A DNA stretch of 64,000 nt from Antedon mediterranea (GCF_964355755.1 NC_092673.1:11661001-11725000), one strand, 5' to 3'. Numbered from the stretch's first letter, positions 45,444 through 57,946 are shown. Numbers and translations: made by a program. Notes: generated by a model not told the origin, from the sequence alone.

Positions 45444-45779
45444 TTAATCTTCACCGCATATATTACCAAGAGCAAACTCGTTCATAATTGTGGGAGCATT
45501 TGAATCGAACCCGACGATGTCCAGCATCCCAGGGTCAGTAGGGTCAGCGATCGTGAAACCATTGGATGTCATTGCGACCACAATTAGCTTGGCTTTCAAC
45601 AGGGTTGGGTCATTCTTAAACATACACAATTTGTGTCGGTAGTTTTGAAGAGCCTGGCAAGGATGTACATTACCAACACATGTTTCACTGTCTGTATAAA
45701 TGATGAAAACATCTACAGGAATGTTGTGTAGCATCGCATACTCCATCGGTTGTGCACAATCCGTGCTTCCCATACCAAT
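45444..45779 (-). CDS. RO60: Ro60 terminal coding exon
   Basis: 111 codons from IGMGSTDCAQPMEY to LGNICGED and TAA. Completes the vWA domain. Acceptor TCTCTTAAAG. Confidence 0.95.
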   Translation of the reverse strand: MGMGSTDCAQPMEYAMLHNIPVDVFIIYTDSETCVGNVHPCQALQNYRHKLCMFKNDPTLLKAKLIVVAMTSNGFTIADPTDPGMLDIVGFDSNAPTIMNEFALGNICGED

Positions 45780-48700
45780 CTTTAAGAGAACAATGAGATG
45801 TGAACACTAAACTAAACTTGATAGTTTGATTCAGTTCACTTTTGGAAATCCTGTCACTCTCTATTATTTGTTTTTTTTATATTCAAGACAAAATAAATGA
45901 AATGAAATGAAACTACTACACCTACTGTATGTGACTTGCACTTAGTAGTGTAGCGATTCCCGATAGTTAGGGAAATGTTAAATACTTACCGACTTCATTG
46001 TTTTAATGACTTCATCTAATCTTGAATGAGATCGTACTTGATCTTTGATGTCTATAAACTCATTTGAGAATGCCATTACTTCATAATTCAACTCTGTTTT
46101 CATTGTTACCATCATCATTGCAGCTGCAGCTTCAATAGCAGTCATGTTAGCTGAACCATTGATACCGCTAAAAGACATTGAATCACTGACATCGATTGAA
46201 AGCATGTACCTCTTCTTAGTGGGTTCAACTGCCTAAATAATTGTACAAAAATAGTACAAATATCAATGAACGAGAGCATCAATGATGTAATATACCACTC
46301 ATGTATAAACATTCTCGAATATCTAACCCCCAGAAATTTACAGAAAATTAAACTACTCTACTCTCATTCAATACAAAATGCATTTCACTAAATTTCCATA
46401 AAACCGAAGCAATGATTATTGATTATATTCAAAGTCAGATTAATTATGGGAGCTGAATTGGTATGAAAATTCAAAAACACTTTTGAACTTATTTATATTA
46501 TACAAAATAAAATGTACTGTACATTTTAAGTGATGTGACTGAATGTGTTGTCGGCTAAATCTAGAAACCACCAAACCTGTGTTGAGGTGAGGCAATATTT
46601 CCACATTAATGAAATAACATTAAACATACTTTTCAAGATTCAAGAAATGTCATTGGTCAAAGTTGAAAGATGTTTGCAATAAGCAGATTGTATAGTGAAA
46701 TAAAGTGCTTATTTTTCATTACCATGTAATTTTACATTGTTGTATTTACTCTGTGTGTTCTATCTCTGTTAAATTGTATGTTTTAATTTTAGTGCAAGTT
46801 TGCAAGTTTGACGGCACCACTATTATAGTGTACTGCCATTGATTTAAAAGTAATTGTCAGTCTATTTATTTATATAGTGTCACATTCTTCTTAACATAAA
46901 GCTCTAAGCAGATTTTGAACAAAACAGTAAACAAATTTCAATACCCAAGTCATTTTTCAGCTATTTACAGGTATTAGACCCAGTAAGGCAAAAAACTACC
47001 TTATGTTAATGTAATGCGACCAACCTTTAAAATACACTCTATCCTAGACATTTAAATTTATTTTAAAGAAAAAAAATAATCAAGAATTGGCTTGGTTTTC
47101 CCATGGAGTAAAGATTTTTATCCAAAATCAAGACGATTTAACATATTAAAAAATTGAGTGGCTGCTTACCTAAACTAGATTTTTGGGTCTGTTGGCATTA
47201 TGCCAACATAACTATTTTTTTAGCCTAATTATTAACAGTATTACTCTACAAATTTAAAATTATTTTAGTTCACTACTTTTCATTATAAAATATTTAACAA
47301 TAATACGTCATTTTTGTCAGTAACAAAAATACTAAACAAGTTACATTTGAATACAAATACTATATTAATAGACTGGTGCCTAATGAATGTTATTTGGTAT
47401 TTTTCAAAAACAAATAGTTACAAATACAAACAGTATTGTAAAAAACAGCTAAATTGTAGTAGGTTTTTAGATTACCTTAAAAGAAAGATAAAAGGCTGTT
47501 TCCAATTCGTCCAAAATCCTTGAATTTGGTAGCCATGTTAACTTGCCCTTTTCACCTTTTCCACTTTTGTATGTTTTAAGGGCAAGTAGCGCCATGAATG
47601 GATGGAGTCTGGATTCTTTTAACAATTCCAAATTCCTCAGTTTCTCAATTACAATTAATGCCTCTTCAGAATTGGCTGAAAACATGCCAATAGCCGTCAT
47701 TCTTCCCAGATTACGTATCATTGCTGTCATAGGCATGTCCTTTAATAATGCTGTCCATACCTTATACATAATATACATTTTAATTAAAGTAACTTGAGCA
47801 TTTCGATATAATACAGATACTGACTGCTTAGAGGTTAAATATAAGATTTGACATCCCTGAGGGAATGACATTATGTTTGAGGGAATATACTGTATATATA
47901 ATTCCCCGAGAACATAATATAATTCCTGAGGGATGTCAAATCTTATATTTTACTGATATAAAAGGCGATTATATTACATAGCCAACAACAAGTAAAATAT
48001 CTGCTGGGTCGGGTAGCTAGGATAGGCCTCCTTTTTGTATTGTATGTAAACAAGCCTGCCTAGACACCTTACCTTGCGAAGAATAATATACAGATAATTA
48101 CTAATTAATGATTCCTTGGCAATAAAATATTAACTAGCCTAGGTCGTTTAAATAATGATCACCAATAAGCCTACATTAATAATAATAATATTATTATCAG
48201 GTAGGCCGAATCACCGGATGTTCGGTGCATTGTGCGCAGACCAAGTTACTACTGTTATTATTAATCAATCACAAACGGTCTTTTATCCCATCTAGAGAGG
48301 ACTAATAACAAATGAGGGTGCTATGTATGCATAGTTTAATTGATTAACTTCTTCAAGCAAGTTCCGTGGCGTAGCGGATGAAGCGTTGTCTTGTGATGGA
48401 GTGTTCAAGTTGAAGTTCAAGTCCCAGTAGATGACTTTTGTTTATTTATCGACAAACGTGAGTGTTGCCACACGAAAATTACACAGTCAATATCATCGTA
48501 CTCGAGAACTGGCTGGAATTTGTTTAATGACAGGGACACGATAATTACTTGAAAATTACTCAGTCAATATCATCGTACGTGAGGATATATATGATTTACG
48601 ATCCTCACAGCGGTAGTCATGTGATGCAATTTCAACCAATCACGTTCACGTATTTACTATGGCTATGTAACATAAAATAATCTTTAATTGAAACAGAGGC

Positions 48701-51202
48701 TATTATTTTTATATAAATTCAATCTAATCTAATATTTTAGCTTATACAGTTTTGGGCAGTACTACTGTAAATTAAAGGTTACTACACACTACAGTTGGTA
48801 GGACGATAACATTTATGTTTATCTACAGATAAACATAAATTTTTCTTACATAACAAAAGAAATTAGAAAAGTTTTCATTCTAGAACTAAAATAATCATGT
48901 ATGCTGTCTTTTATAAAAATAGTATTGTTAAAAATCCAATCAAATGACGTCATCTTATAAATTGTGTACAATATTAGTACTGGTTACATGTGTATTATAT
49001 GTAGTTTCATGTAAAGATATTTTATTTTGTGTCGTTACATTTTTTAAAAACAAAAATCATGCAAACAACAAGTGAATGAGCCCACGCCAGCAAGAAAGAG
49101 ATGTGCGATAATCAGTATTCAACATTTAATCAGGTAAGTACCACAATTGTATGCTGCGCTTATTTATGATAATGATATGACAATTAAATAATGGTGCAGA
49201 TTTCTGTAAACATTTCAAAACTTTTTTCCATGCGACGTTGACTGATCGTGTTCCTAAATCAACTGTTTTACTCTGCGTCTAAAGTTGGAGCACATTTTTT
49301 TAATGGCCTAGTTTCCCAGCACACATATTTGGATAGTTTTAAAAAAACTTAGAAGAAAATTTGGAAAAAATTTACAATCATTATAGAGAAGCATCTCATA
49401 GAAATGAAATAAAAATGGAATGAAATATTAAAAGCATTTATATGGGACTTGTCATCTGAACACTTCTACATGCAACAGGTGTAGATAACAAACCACCATC
49501 AATAAGAAAATCTACAAATTTAATAAAAATAAATCTATTGAAAATGGGGGTAATTTTAATGTATGTAACCTATGTTTGTAAGATGACCACATGTCATAAG
49601 CCATACAAAAGTAACATGGTAAGCAAAATCGTGTAAAACGCATCTGTACAGATTAAATCTGATGGATATAGAGTAGGTCAAGTTTTACAACATTCGTAAA
49701 GCTAGTTACTTATTCGCCATAGAGGACGTAGATGCAAATGGTAAAGTAGGCAAGAGTCATCGATCCCTACCAAAAAAAAATAGGTACGCTAATGACCGAT
49801 AGAGATATGGCAACCTTTACCTGTTGTATTACTAATTTGCATACTTTCAAGGGAAGTAATACTTCAAAATCAATGGACGTAAATAGTTTTATTCTTGACA
49901 ATTTTTTTTTTATAAATAATTTGTCAGAGTACGGGCTAGTTAAATTAATTTAGGAAATACAGTCTCATAATGAATCCAACAATTTTATTACATTTGCTTG
50001 TAGTTTGAGAAGTGTGTTTATTCCACTTGAAATCTGAAAACATTGTGACTTTCCGTTACACTTTCAAGTATTTTATTATTTATTTTTAATTGGAAATAAT
50101 TTTTTTCTTTTCATCTTATTGATCAACATAACTTCACATCTATTATTTAAAGACAAATTATTATTATACCTGTACAGATTTTAGGAGTTGTGTGGGTATA
50201 TGCTCTCGAACCAGCTTGTTTTCTTCAATAAGAACTGCCACTTGTGTCTCATCTTCAGATTTTCTAACACACTCAACTGCCTCTAAAAACTCAACAACTT
50301 TCTTGACTTCTGAGATCTCACAATCATTGTAAAGCTTTTTCACTTCAGCAATTCCTTTGAATATGTATTTAAATACAGCATCAACACCTGAAAGAAACAA
50401 TTGAATATTTAACGTTTATTATTATAAATACTGCATATTATAGTAATGAGTAACAATTACTATTAATAGAACAATGCATACAGTAGGTTTGAGAATGTGA
50501 TCAACACAACTTGATGAACAGTTGGAAAGAACCAACCGGATTGAGGCCAAGCACTTTTAATACCCAAGACAGGACCCTAAACCTCTCTATCTACTGGAAT
50601 ACTAAAGTTGGTGTTACTGTACCTTGTTGGGCTGAAGGATTTACATGACAAAGTCGAAGAACATCTTTATGAGACCAGCCATCTCGCTTTTTATACTTTG
50701 TTACAAGGTAAGCTAACCTCCGAGGGTCTTTGTCTAGGTACCAGGCTTTAACAGCACGTCGATGGGCTCTTCCCCAGCCGCTCGACTCTCCACTTACACG
50801 TTCACAATAGTCAATAAATTTAAATAGATGTGTTGGTATACGACATACTTTTGAGAGAGCTTTATAAGCAGCAGTTTTCGTTTTTAAGTCTGAACAACGT
50901 GCACATAATGCGAGTACAATTAACAGTGGGTTTTGCTTTGAAACTCTGCCCTCATCGCTGTATTTCACAACTTCTTTAACAACATTCAAACCTTTACCAG
51001 ACGCTACAAGATCAGCAACAGCTGTAACACTTTCTTCCCCAAGTGTTTCTTCTTGTACGTAATAAGTTCCTTGAGAAGATCCAAGACAGAGAAATCTTCT
51101 AAGACGGTCAATATCTTTAACATTCCATACATAGCTTTCTGCCGAATTCTGTACTTGAGAATCGTGCAACTTTTGTGTTTGCTCCACACTCTCTTGCGTC
51201 AT
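45444..51202 (-). CDS. RO60: 60-kDa Ro/SS-A ribonucleoprotein (TROVE module plus vWA), 5 exons
   Basis: Joined exons 51202-50623, 50387-50170, 47760-47476, 46232-45990 and 45779-45444 give 553 residues in one frame; the human protein has 538. All introns are GT-AG. The N-terminal TROVE/HEAT ring includes LRRFLCLGSSQGTYYVQE, ALCARCSD, RRAVKAWY and WSHKDVLRLCHVNPSA; exon 3 has MPMTAMIRNLGRMT and RLHPFMALLALKTY. The C-terminal vWA domain has a complete MIDAS-type DVSDS at 375-379, GSTDCAQPM in exon 5, FIIYTDSET near 468-475 and MTSNGFTIADP. Ro60 binds Y RNAs and misfolded small RNAs, in RNA surveillance (family knowledge). An in-frame TAA precedes the ATG, and a TTTTTCAG about 45 nt upstream suggests a 5' UTR intron. 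Confidence 0.97.
45990..46232 (-). CDS. RO60: Ro60 coding exon 4
   Basis: 81 codons, AVEPTKKRYMLSIDVSDSMS to IKTMKS. Contains the MIDAS DxSxS. Acceptor CAATTATTTAG, donor GTAAGT. Confidence 0.95.
47476..47760 (-). CDS. RO60: Ro60 coding exon 3
   Basis: 95 codons, VWTALLKDMPMTAMIRNLGR to ETAFYLSFK. The acceptor TATAAG lacks a strong pyrimidine tract. A dispersed repeat begins about 45 bp upstream of it. Donor GTAATC. Confidence 0.93.
47806..48680 (+). mobile_element. Dispersed ~0.85-kb repeat, copy 2, in Ro60 intron 2
   Basis: Collinear with 24150-24950 (see blocks listed there), including a tRNA-like part near 48361-48435 (CCGTGGCGTAGCGGATGAAG; GAAGTTCAAGTCCC). Inverted phrases ATATAAGATTTGACATCCCT and AGGGATGTCAAATCTTATAT near its left end make a stem. 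Relative to copy 1 it has an extra ~90 bp near 48510-48580. Confidence 0.8.
48810..48839. repeat. Hairpin in Ro60 intron 2
   Basis: ATTTATGTTTATCT and AGATAAACATAAAT are exact inverted arms around AC. Confidence 0.85.
50170..50387 (-). CDS. RO60: Ro60 coding exon 2
   Basis: 218 nt from GVDAVFKYIFKGI to LLKSVQ. Acceptor TTTCTTTCAG, donor GTATAA. Confidence 0.95.
50623..51202 (-). CDS. RO60: Ro60 coding exon 1
   Basis: 193 codons plus one base; from MTQESVEQTQ to CHVNPSAQQ, then donor G|GTACAG. Holds the first half of the TROVE ring. Confidence 0.95.
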
Positions 51203-51432
51203 TTCACAATACTCTAATTAATTGATTTGAATGACGAAATAAACACCTGAAAAAGCAAATTGTTTGAATCAAATATTCATGTGCATTAAAGTAGCTTATA
51301 TTTATAACAATCTATAAAGTGATAAGAAGTGTTACAGTATGTTATAGTATCATTATCAATATCAGCTTATTAACATGGTTTTACAGTACTTGTACAATGC
51401 AGTGCAGGGAAACATAACCAACAGAACTAAAT

Positions 51433-51462
51433 CATTTTTGGGGGACAATATATCTTTAACAT
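51433..51462. mobile_element. Terminal fragment of the ATATTGTCCC MITE family
   Basis: TTTTTGGGGGACAATATATC then TTTAAC matches the right end of the copy at 39660-40012. The rest is absent. Confidence 0.55.
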
Positions 51463-51614
51463 GGTATCCTGAAATCCCCTAAAACACTGTCATTGTTTGA
51501 TATCAATCAAAAATGTCTTTCGTTTCGTAAAAAAGGTGTATAATATTAAATTATAAACCAATATACTAAACACAAATTAAATGAAAGCCTAAAAGGCTAT
51601 CTATAGTAAAAACG

Positions 51615-52456
51615 GCATTTGGTGCCAGGTGCAGAAAATGTGACAGGAATGGTCATTTTGTCAAATTTGGTCATCTACTATGTCAAAGGAGAACAGCAAA
51701 TCGGCAGTCCAAGCTACTCGCGTTAGAAAAACGTTCAATAAATCAGCCAATTGCCTGAAATTGACGAGTGTGATTATGAAATGGAACAAATTAACCAAGT
51801 AATTTAAATCGACCCACTCAATAAGGTAAATTTAAAATTAGACACAGGTGCAAAGTGTATTGTCTTACCATATCTCATGATACAAGGTATTGGACAATAA
51901 GCTGCAAAGAGCTTTCGGTGGTACAATTATTCATACAATGGGACAAATAAACCTACCAATAACTGTCGCTAGTGAAACATAAAACACAATAGTGTTTCTA
52001 CATAGTGAAAGAAAACTGCTTACCCCTTCTAGGACTTGACGACTCACTGAAACTGAACCTCAACGATGATTTTGTACATGAGCTAGCCAATTCTGAGGCT
52101 CCTAAGATTACAAAGTTTCCAGAAGTGTTTGATGGCAAATTAGGAAAACTGCCTTTAAAATACCAATACCAAACCCATAGAAGAAAAAGTAAAAACTAAG
52201 TTTAAGAGAATGACAGATCTTGGTGTCATAACACCAGTAGAAGAAGCCACCGATTGGGTTTCTTCAATGGTTGCAACCAAAAAGAAAAACACTGATGACA
52301 TAAGATTATGTATCGATCCCCATGATCTAAATAAAGCCTTAAAACAGCCACACCACTCCATGCGTACAATAGAACACTGTAAGGTTTTTACTGTGCTTGA
52401 TGCTAAAAACTACTTTTGGCAGATTCCAATTAGACAAAGTTTTAACTATATGTAGA
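51615..52456 (+). pseudogene. Ty3/gypsy-like retrotransposon remnant (zinc knuckle, protease, RT start)
   Basis: Plus-strand pieces in retroelement order. They are a CRKCDRNGHFVK...LLC zinc-knuckle-like segment near 51625, LDTGAKCIVLPY (aspartic protease DTG) near 51838, LPLLGLDDSLKLN and FPEVFDGKLGKLPLKY near 52020-52160. Next come GVITPVEEATDWVSSMVATKK and RLCIDPHDLNKALKQPH at 52210-52350, then FTVLDAKNYFWQIPI. It breaks off before the catalytic YxDD. Stops and frameshifts separate the pieces, and no LTR was seen. It lies just upstream of the Ro60 5' end on the opposite strand. Confidence 0.85.
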
Positions 52457-55140
52457 ATATAGATGTGCACTTTTTAAAATGTGATGAACTATGACGCAAA
52501 ATATGAACATTTCAAGATTTTTTTTAAATTTTTACAATGTTCAACTTGTTAGCAATCTTAACCTGTTTAATATCAAACTAAAGCTAATGTTATATTATGT
52601 ACTTTCAGGATATTTAAGTGAAAATGTTGAGATATATACAGACATATTTCCATTTAAAATAATGATATTTATAAAACTTAAAAAATGAAACAATATGGGG
52701 TTTACTTAAATCCTAACAGACATCTGAATTCCAATTTATATGTCATTTCTTTTTAGAATTAAAGAACTATAAATAAATTCTTTGAGATTTTGTTCCAAAA
52801 TACAACATTTTTTTTTTAATTTAAGAAACATGCACCTTCTTGACAATGTTAATACAGTATAATAAGCTATAACCAGCATTTTCACAGTAAAGTTTATTTC
52901 AATATGCTTTATAATTAATAATCAAAATATATAACAAAAGACAAGCTTCCTGGGAATGGTAGATTTTGGCGACGCCTTAAAAAACAATAAGGGAAATAAT
53001 AGTGATTTGAATAATAATACAACAACACTAATTCTTATTGATCTAATACATCATGTGACTGTTTATAGGTGATTATTAATTAGTCAGTAACATTTGCCCA
53101 CTTTTCACCTGAATGTCAGAATTTATCTAGTTATGCTAAGTAATTATACATTACTGTATGCTATCAACACCTAAGGAAAAGATGGCGCATTATCGACAAC
53201 TCTTGAAGGAGGAAGGAAAATGTGATCAGGTGAAAGAGCGAGAGATCAAACGAAAAGAGAAAGAATAACAAATCTGAATCAGGGAGCAAAAGAAGTATTT
53301 AAAAACTGAAAGAGAGTATAAGAGGAAGGGTTGAGTAATAAGAGCAAAGGCTGCCGAGAATATAGGTGACAAATGGAGAAACGGACTGAAATAACTTTAC
53401 CCTTCCTAAACGAAGAAGTAGATATGTGAGAAGACTTTCAAATTGATGATGATGGACACCGACCAGAATTTCATGGAAATATCATTCTAGATGTTGCAGT
53501 TAAAACTGTTATAGATCTCTACATAAAATATGACATATCTTAGCAAAGTGCTATCAAGCATTAATGAATGAGAATGCCACCTGCGTCGTAGTCATTTTAA
53601 CTAATACGTTTTTAAACATTTGAGCATACCTTGTTTATATGATCATTCCAGTTTAATTGCGGATCAAATTCAAATCACCCCTAAGATATTTAAAAGAGTC
53701 AACTCATTCAATAATATCACCTTAAGATATAGAAATATTAAAATTATATTAAAGAAATATGAAAATCTGACTTGTATGTAGTTTTTGAAATATATGGTCT
53801 AAAACATCGTTGAAAATTATTTATAATTTTTAGCCAAAAAATTTATTATTAGTTTTTAGCTATGAACGGCGTAAACAAGTTGCACCATCAGTCGGCAATT
53901 GTATGAACTACGTCATTTATCGATATAATAATTACATAAAATTATGGTTTTTAGTAATATATTTTGTATATCAACATAAAATTCAATAAAATATAATATT
54001 ATTACATGTTTATTAATTAAAAAGTAGTGTTTATTTAATCTCAAGAATTTCAATAGATTATTTTCCTGTGTAAATTGGACAGTCCTGAGAGACAACGTTA
54101 AACACACGCAAGAAAATTCTTCTGCAGTGTATTTGATTCGCGTCAACTAATGAAAGGGCGAGAATCCTAAATTATTCAATCGCGAGTCAAGGGGATCGGT
54201 CAAAAACAGAGGTCTGAATAGCTTACGATGATGAGCCCCTCAGAATTAAAAAAAATTATATAAAAATGTACAAAATGGATATTTTTCAGGGTACTGTATA
54301 TGGGTTGTTACTATGAAATATTCTAAACGTAAAGGCCTCATTGTAGTGTTTATGTGTACTCTTTGCTGTCTGTGTTCGCGTGACGCCCACTGAGGTTTGA
54401 ATGTAAAGTATTACAGTTTGGGATTTGGCTGTCCCGATTTAGAACTTGACGGGTTCTAAAGTTTATTAAACAAGCGTGCAATGTATTAGCACAAATACAT
54501 TACACTCATATCGGGATGATAAAACTCTTTTTTAGCACTTAAAATTAATATTTTTCTTAGTAACAAGCACATGGTATGTGGAACTATATTATCTTGGTGT
54601 AGGAATAAAAAACATTTTGAGGTCATAAGAGGCTCAACTACAAAAATTAGGTTGAAAGTGGTAGGTTATTGAGCCATTCATTCAAGGATTTTTGTAGTAA
54701 ACAAAAGCTATATACACCAGACGATAATGATCTTTTAACCACATTATTCACGTTTTTGGTTGACTGAAATGGAATAAAAAATACTTGATCTTATACTATA
54801 GAATAGTTAAATAAATATTCACTCCAATAAATATTTTCTTAATTAATTTATTTTCAGAATAATGATCTAAAAAAAACTCTTTACCAATGTATAAAAACAC
54901 AGCGCCAATGGCACTGCTTGCATAGTATCTTGCGTGCTATTTATTTGTGGTAATGAAAATGGAGTCAACTCTCAGTATCCCTATCGTAAAGCCACAGCAT
55001 TAATTTTTACTTTAAATTATGATTTTCTCATGTAAATAATTTTTTTTCCAATCAAATTTTTGGTCAAAATGAATTCAACAAAATATTTAAAAAAATTATT
55101 TTTTCAGATGGACAATATAACTGAAATTACGTAATATGAG
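52457..55140. other. Intergenic, little recognisable
   Basis: AT-rich. 53170-53420 (plus) reads PKEKMAHYRQLLKEEGKCDQ, VKEREIKRKEKE, a stop, then KTEREYKRKG. This Lys/Glu/Arg-rich relic recalls the basic N-termini of transposon-encoded proteins but cannot be assigned. 55000-55122 holds a fragment of the ATATTGTCCC MITE family (TTTTTGGTCAAAATGAA, GGACAATATAACT). Confidence 0.4.
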
Positions 55141-56690
55141 ATATTGAGGTGCGAAAGTGAAATAGCAGGTAAACCGACGATCAGGGCTATGGATGATTGG
55201 GCCAAACATACAAGACGATCATGCCCATAAAGAAATGGGCCCGATCATTTCTATGATGGGCTGAACCGTCTTAGGCATTGGTCTCGATAGTCTTAATCGT
55301 TGGGCCCGACCAATAGTCTTAACATTGAATAACACCTAAATGTGTCCCTGTCTCTTAATATATCCACTTGTTCCATGGGAAAGTGTCCCCTGAATTGAAT
55401 AAGGGTGTCCCAAAGAAGAGATTATATCTGTATGTGCACGCTTTAGCTCTACATTACATGAATTTGAACAAACTCAGCCCATCAACTTGTGGTCTTCACT
55501 AAGGCCGCTAGAAATACATTACATGGTTCTCATCAGCGCCCGCTCGCGATTTTTGGCCCCGCACCCAAAAAGTTCATCTTTGTGTATTGTTAAGAAAAAA
55601 CAGGGGTAAATATAAGAAAAGTACAAATTTTGTTTTCATGAAAATCCGACTCACCTCCCGTCGATCGTGAACGCACAAACCATTGTGTATGTGATCGCAC
55701 GATTTCGCAACATAAAGTGTGTATCTTAATCGTCGCGAACCGCCATCAATCCGTATTTTGAGCCTCATTCTGAAACCAAGTATTCTAGTCCAGGTGGTGA
55801 GCGTGTGTTTAAGTCGGGTGCAGGTCAACTCGGCCAAAGTCAAGTCGGCCCCAAGTCAACTCGGCCTTACGTCAACTCGGCCTCAAGTCAACTCGGCCAA
55901 AAACTCATCCGTCAACTCGGCCTCTAAAAAGTATGGAACGCAAAAAGTGCTAATATAGTAGTTCATTTATTACAATGGCAGGATATAGTACGGTTAGGCC
56001 TACATAATAGACGAAATAAAACGGAAATTTCAATGTAAATTATAACACACTGGGCCTGATCGTTTTTCGCCTAGTATTTATTTATATTGTTGGTTGGTTA
56101 GTCTCAGTAAGAACCCTCAGTAATGTGTTTGTTAGATCTATTTTTTGATACAACGTGGATGTTCCCAGAAATAATCGAAATATTCTTAGAAGGCCTATAT
56201 ATTATATAGATATTATTAGATTAATACAGTAAAATAAAACTGTTTTTTTTTTGTGTATATATTCTCTCTCAAATTATTAGCAATATGTTACGGTCAAAGT
56301 GAATAACTATATGTGACATTAAAATGGTATATTACAGTAACAAAATCTTTCACAAATTAATTTTTTCGGGGTACAATAACGATGTCAATCAAACTACCGA
56401 AGAGATTATGTTAACAAATTCGGAATGTTCTGTCATGTTAAAGTTCTATTGCAATTGTGCGCTATTCAAATTGTTTTTATTACTTTTGTGATTTGATAAT
56501 AATGGAGAATCCAATGAATACATTTTATGTATGGAAAATTAATCTAAAACACACTGAAGAAATCATCATGAAAAAATGGCGTATTTTTATTTTGTCAAGC
56601 AAAACCTAAACAACATAATATAGCCTTAGCATTTTCATCTGTTTTTTAACACCCACCGCGCCCTGTATTGTTCAATAAAATTGATCACCT

Positions 56691-57060
56691 AAAGGGGCAT
56701 TCCCACGGTCCGTACCTGTTCCGTTTCGTGGAACGGAAGACGGCTCTGTTTTTTCAACGTGACGTGCGCCAGTTCACCGTTCTGTTTTAAACATTCACAC
56801 CTGTTCCGTTTTGTGACGTATTCCTTGACAACGGGCAAACAATAAAATGACAGCCGTTTCTGGATGGTCATCGGATGATAGTGAGGAAGAAATTATTCTT
56901 TTTAGAATGACACTTCACCAATATGGTCATCTTGTCAGTTTAATTAAAGATAATATTACAAAACGGGACACAAGATTCCCGATGATAGTAACAACACACA
57001 CCATGACAAATTCCATGAATCCATAATTTAATACAATAAAATCACAATCACATCCCCATG
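56691..57060 (+). pseudogene. PIF/Harbinger-like transposase N-terminal remnant
   Basis: 56847-56994 reads MTAVSGWSSDDSEEEIILFR, MTLHQYGHLVSLIKDNITK then RDTRFP. The FRMTxxQxxxLxxLIxxxIxxxDTxFR outline is typical of the N-terminal helical part of Harbinger transposases. A possible terminus, AGGGGCATTCCCACGGTCCG, lies about 150 bp upstream. The catalytic DDE part is absent. Confidence 0.6.
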
Positions 57061-57592
57061 GAAGCAAATTTCTCTCTTCCCATGGTGTACTGAATAATTA
57101 TGAAGTAGAAACGAAATGAAAATAAAAATGTCATACAAAAAAACCGTAAGGCCAATTTGAAAATGTCTGGGTGTGTGTGCATGTAACCTATACCCATAAT
57201 GCTTATGCAATTTGTATTCTTGCCCTTTGATTTGTTATGATTTTAATGTTATACATATTGTATTTATATTGATGTATATATACAGTTGTAGACCGAAGTA
57301 TTATATTGTTTAAATATTATTCATTAAAATGTCTTCTTCGACAGTTATTCCTGTATACAAAATGTGAAGAAATATTTATTTATTTCAAACAATATAAATA
57401 AATACTACCTATCAATTAAACGAAAAACGATCAGGCCCAGTGTGTTATAATTTATATTGAATTTTCCGTTTTATTTTGTCTATTATGTAGGCCCTAGTCC
57501 AACCGTACTCTGTGACGTTTATCCTGCCATTATAATATTAACTACTATATTAGCACTTTTTGCGTTCCATAGTTTTTAGAGGCCGAGTTGAC

Positions 57593-57640
57593 GTAAAGCA
57601 TAGAGATATTATAGTGAACTATAATATCTCTATGCGTAAA
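57593..57640. repeat. Perfect 18-bp hairpin flanked by GTAAA direct repeats
   Basis: Arms GCATAGAGATATTATAGT and ACTATAATATCTCTATGC enclose GA. GTAAA stands on both sides (57593-57597 and 57636-57640). It interrupts the TCGGCC array of the surrounding element. Confidence 0.9.
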
Positions 57641-57946
57641 GCCGAGTTGACGTGGGGCCGAGTTGAATTAGGGCCGACTTGACTTTGGCCGAGACGGTTT
57701 AGGGCCGAGTTGGATCGAATTCGTTCATATCCACACGTGATATCCACCTTGCATCAGAACGAGGTCTACCGCAGGTTTTTTGGTCTGCTGCTCTCGTATA
57801 TTTCGCGATCGATCGTGCATAGCTACCTGTCTGCCTACAGCATTATTGCATTCAAGGTTTATTTCACTTAATTAAAATACTGTGGTGAAAGATGAACGTT
57901 GACAAAAATCCCTCTGACGAGAACGATGTAGGCCTAGCTAGGCCAT

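Larger units (their letters stand above)
55820..57716. mobile_element. TIR element with GTCAACTCGGCC arrays at both ends
   Basis: The left end carries GTCAACTCGGCC five or six times in ~100 bp and the right end carries the inverted GGCCGAGTTGAC words. Inside, about 250 bp match in inverse orientation: AAAAAGTGCTAATATAGTAG, AATTATAACACACTGGGCCT, GATCGTTTTTCG. The ~1.2 kb between them has a Harbinger-like relic and a MITE fragment. The superfamily is unknown. Confidence 0.75.

Noticed and set aside
55574-55958. Short coding frames overlapping the TCGGCC array
   Set aside because: They are by-products of the repeated GTCAACTCGGCC words and have no family similarity.
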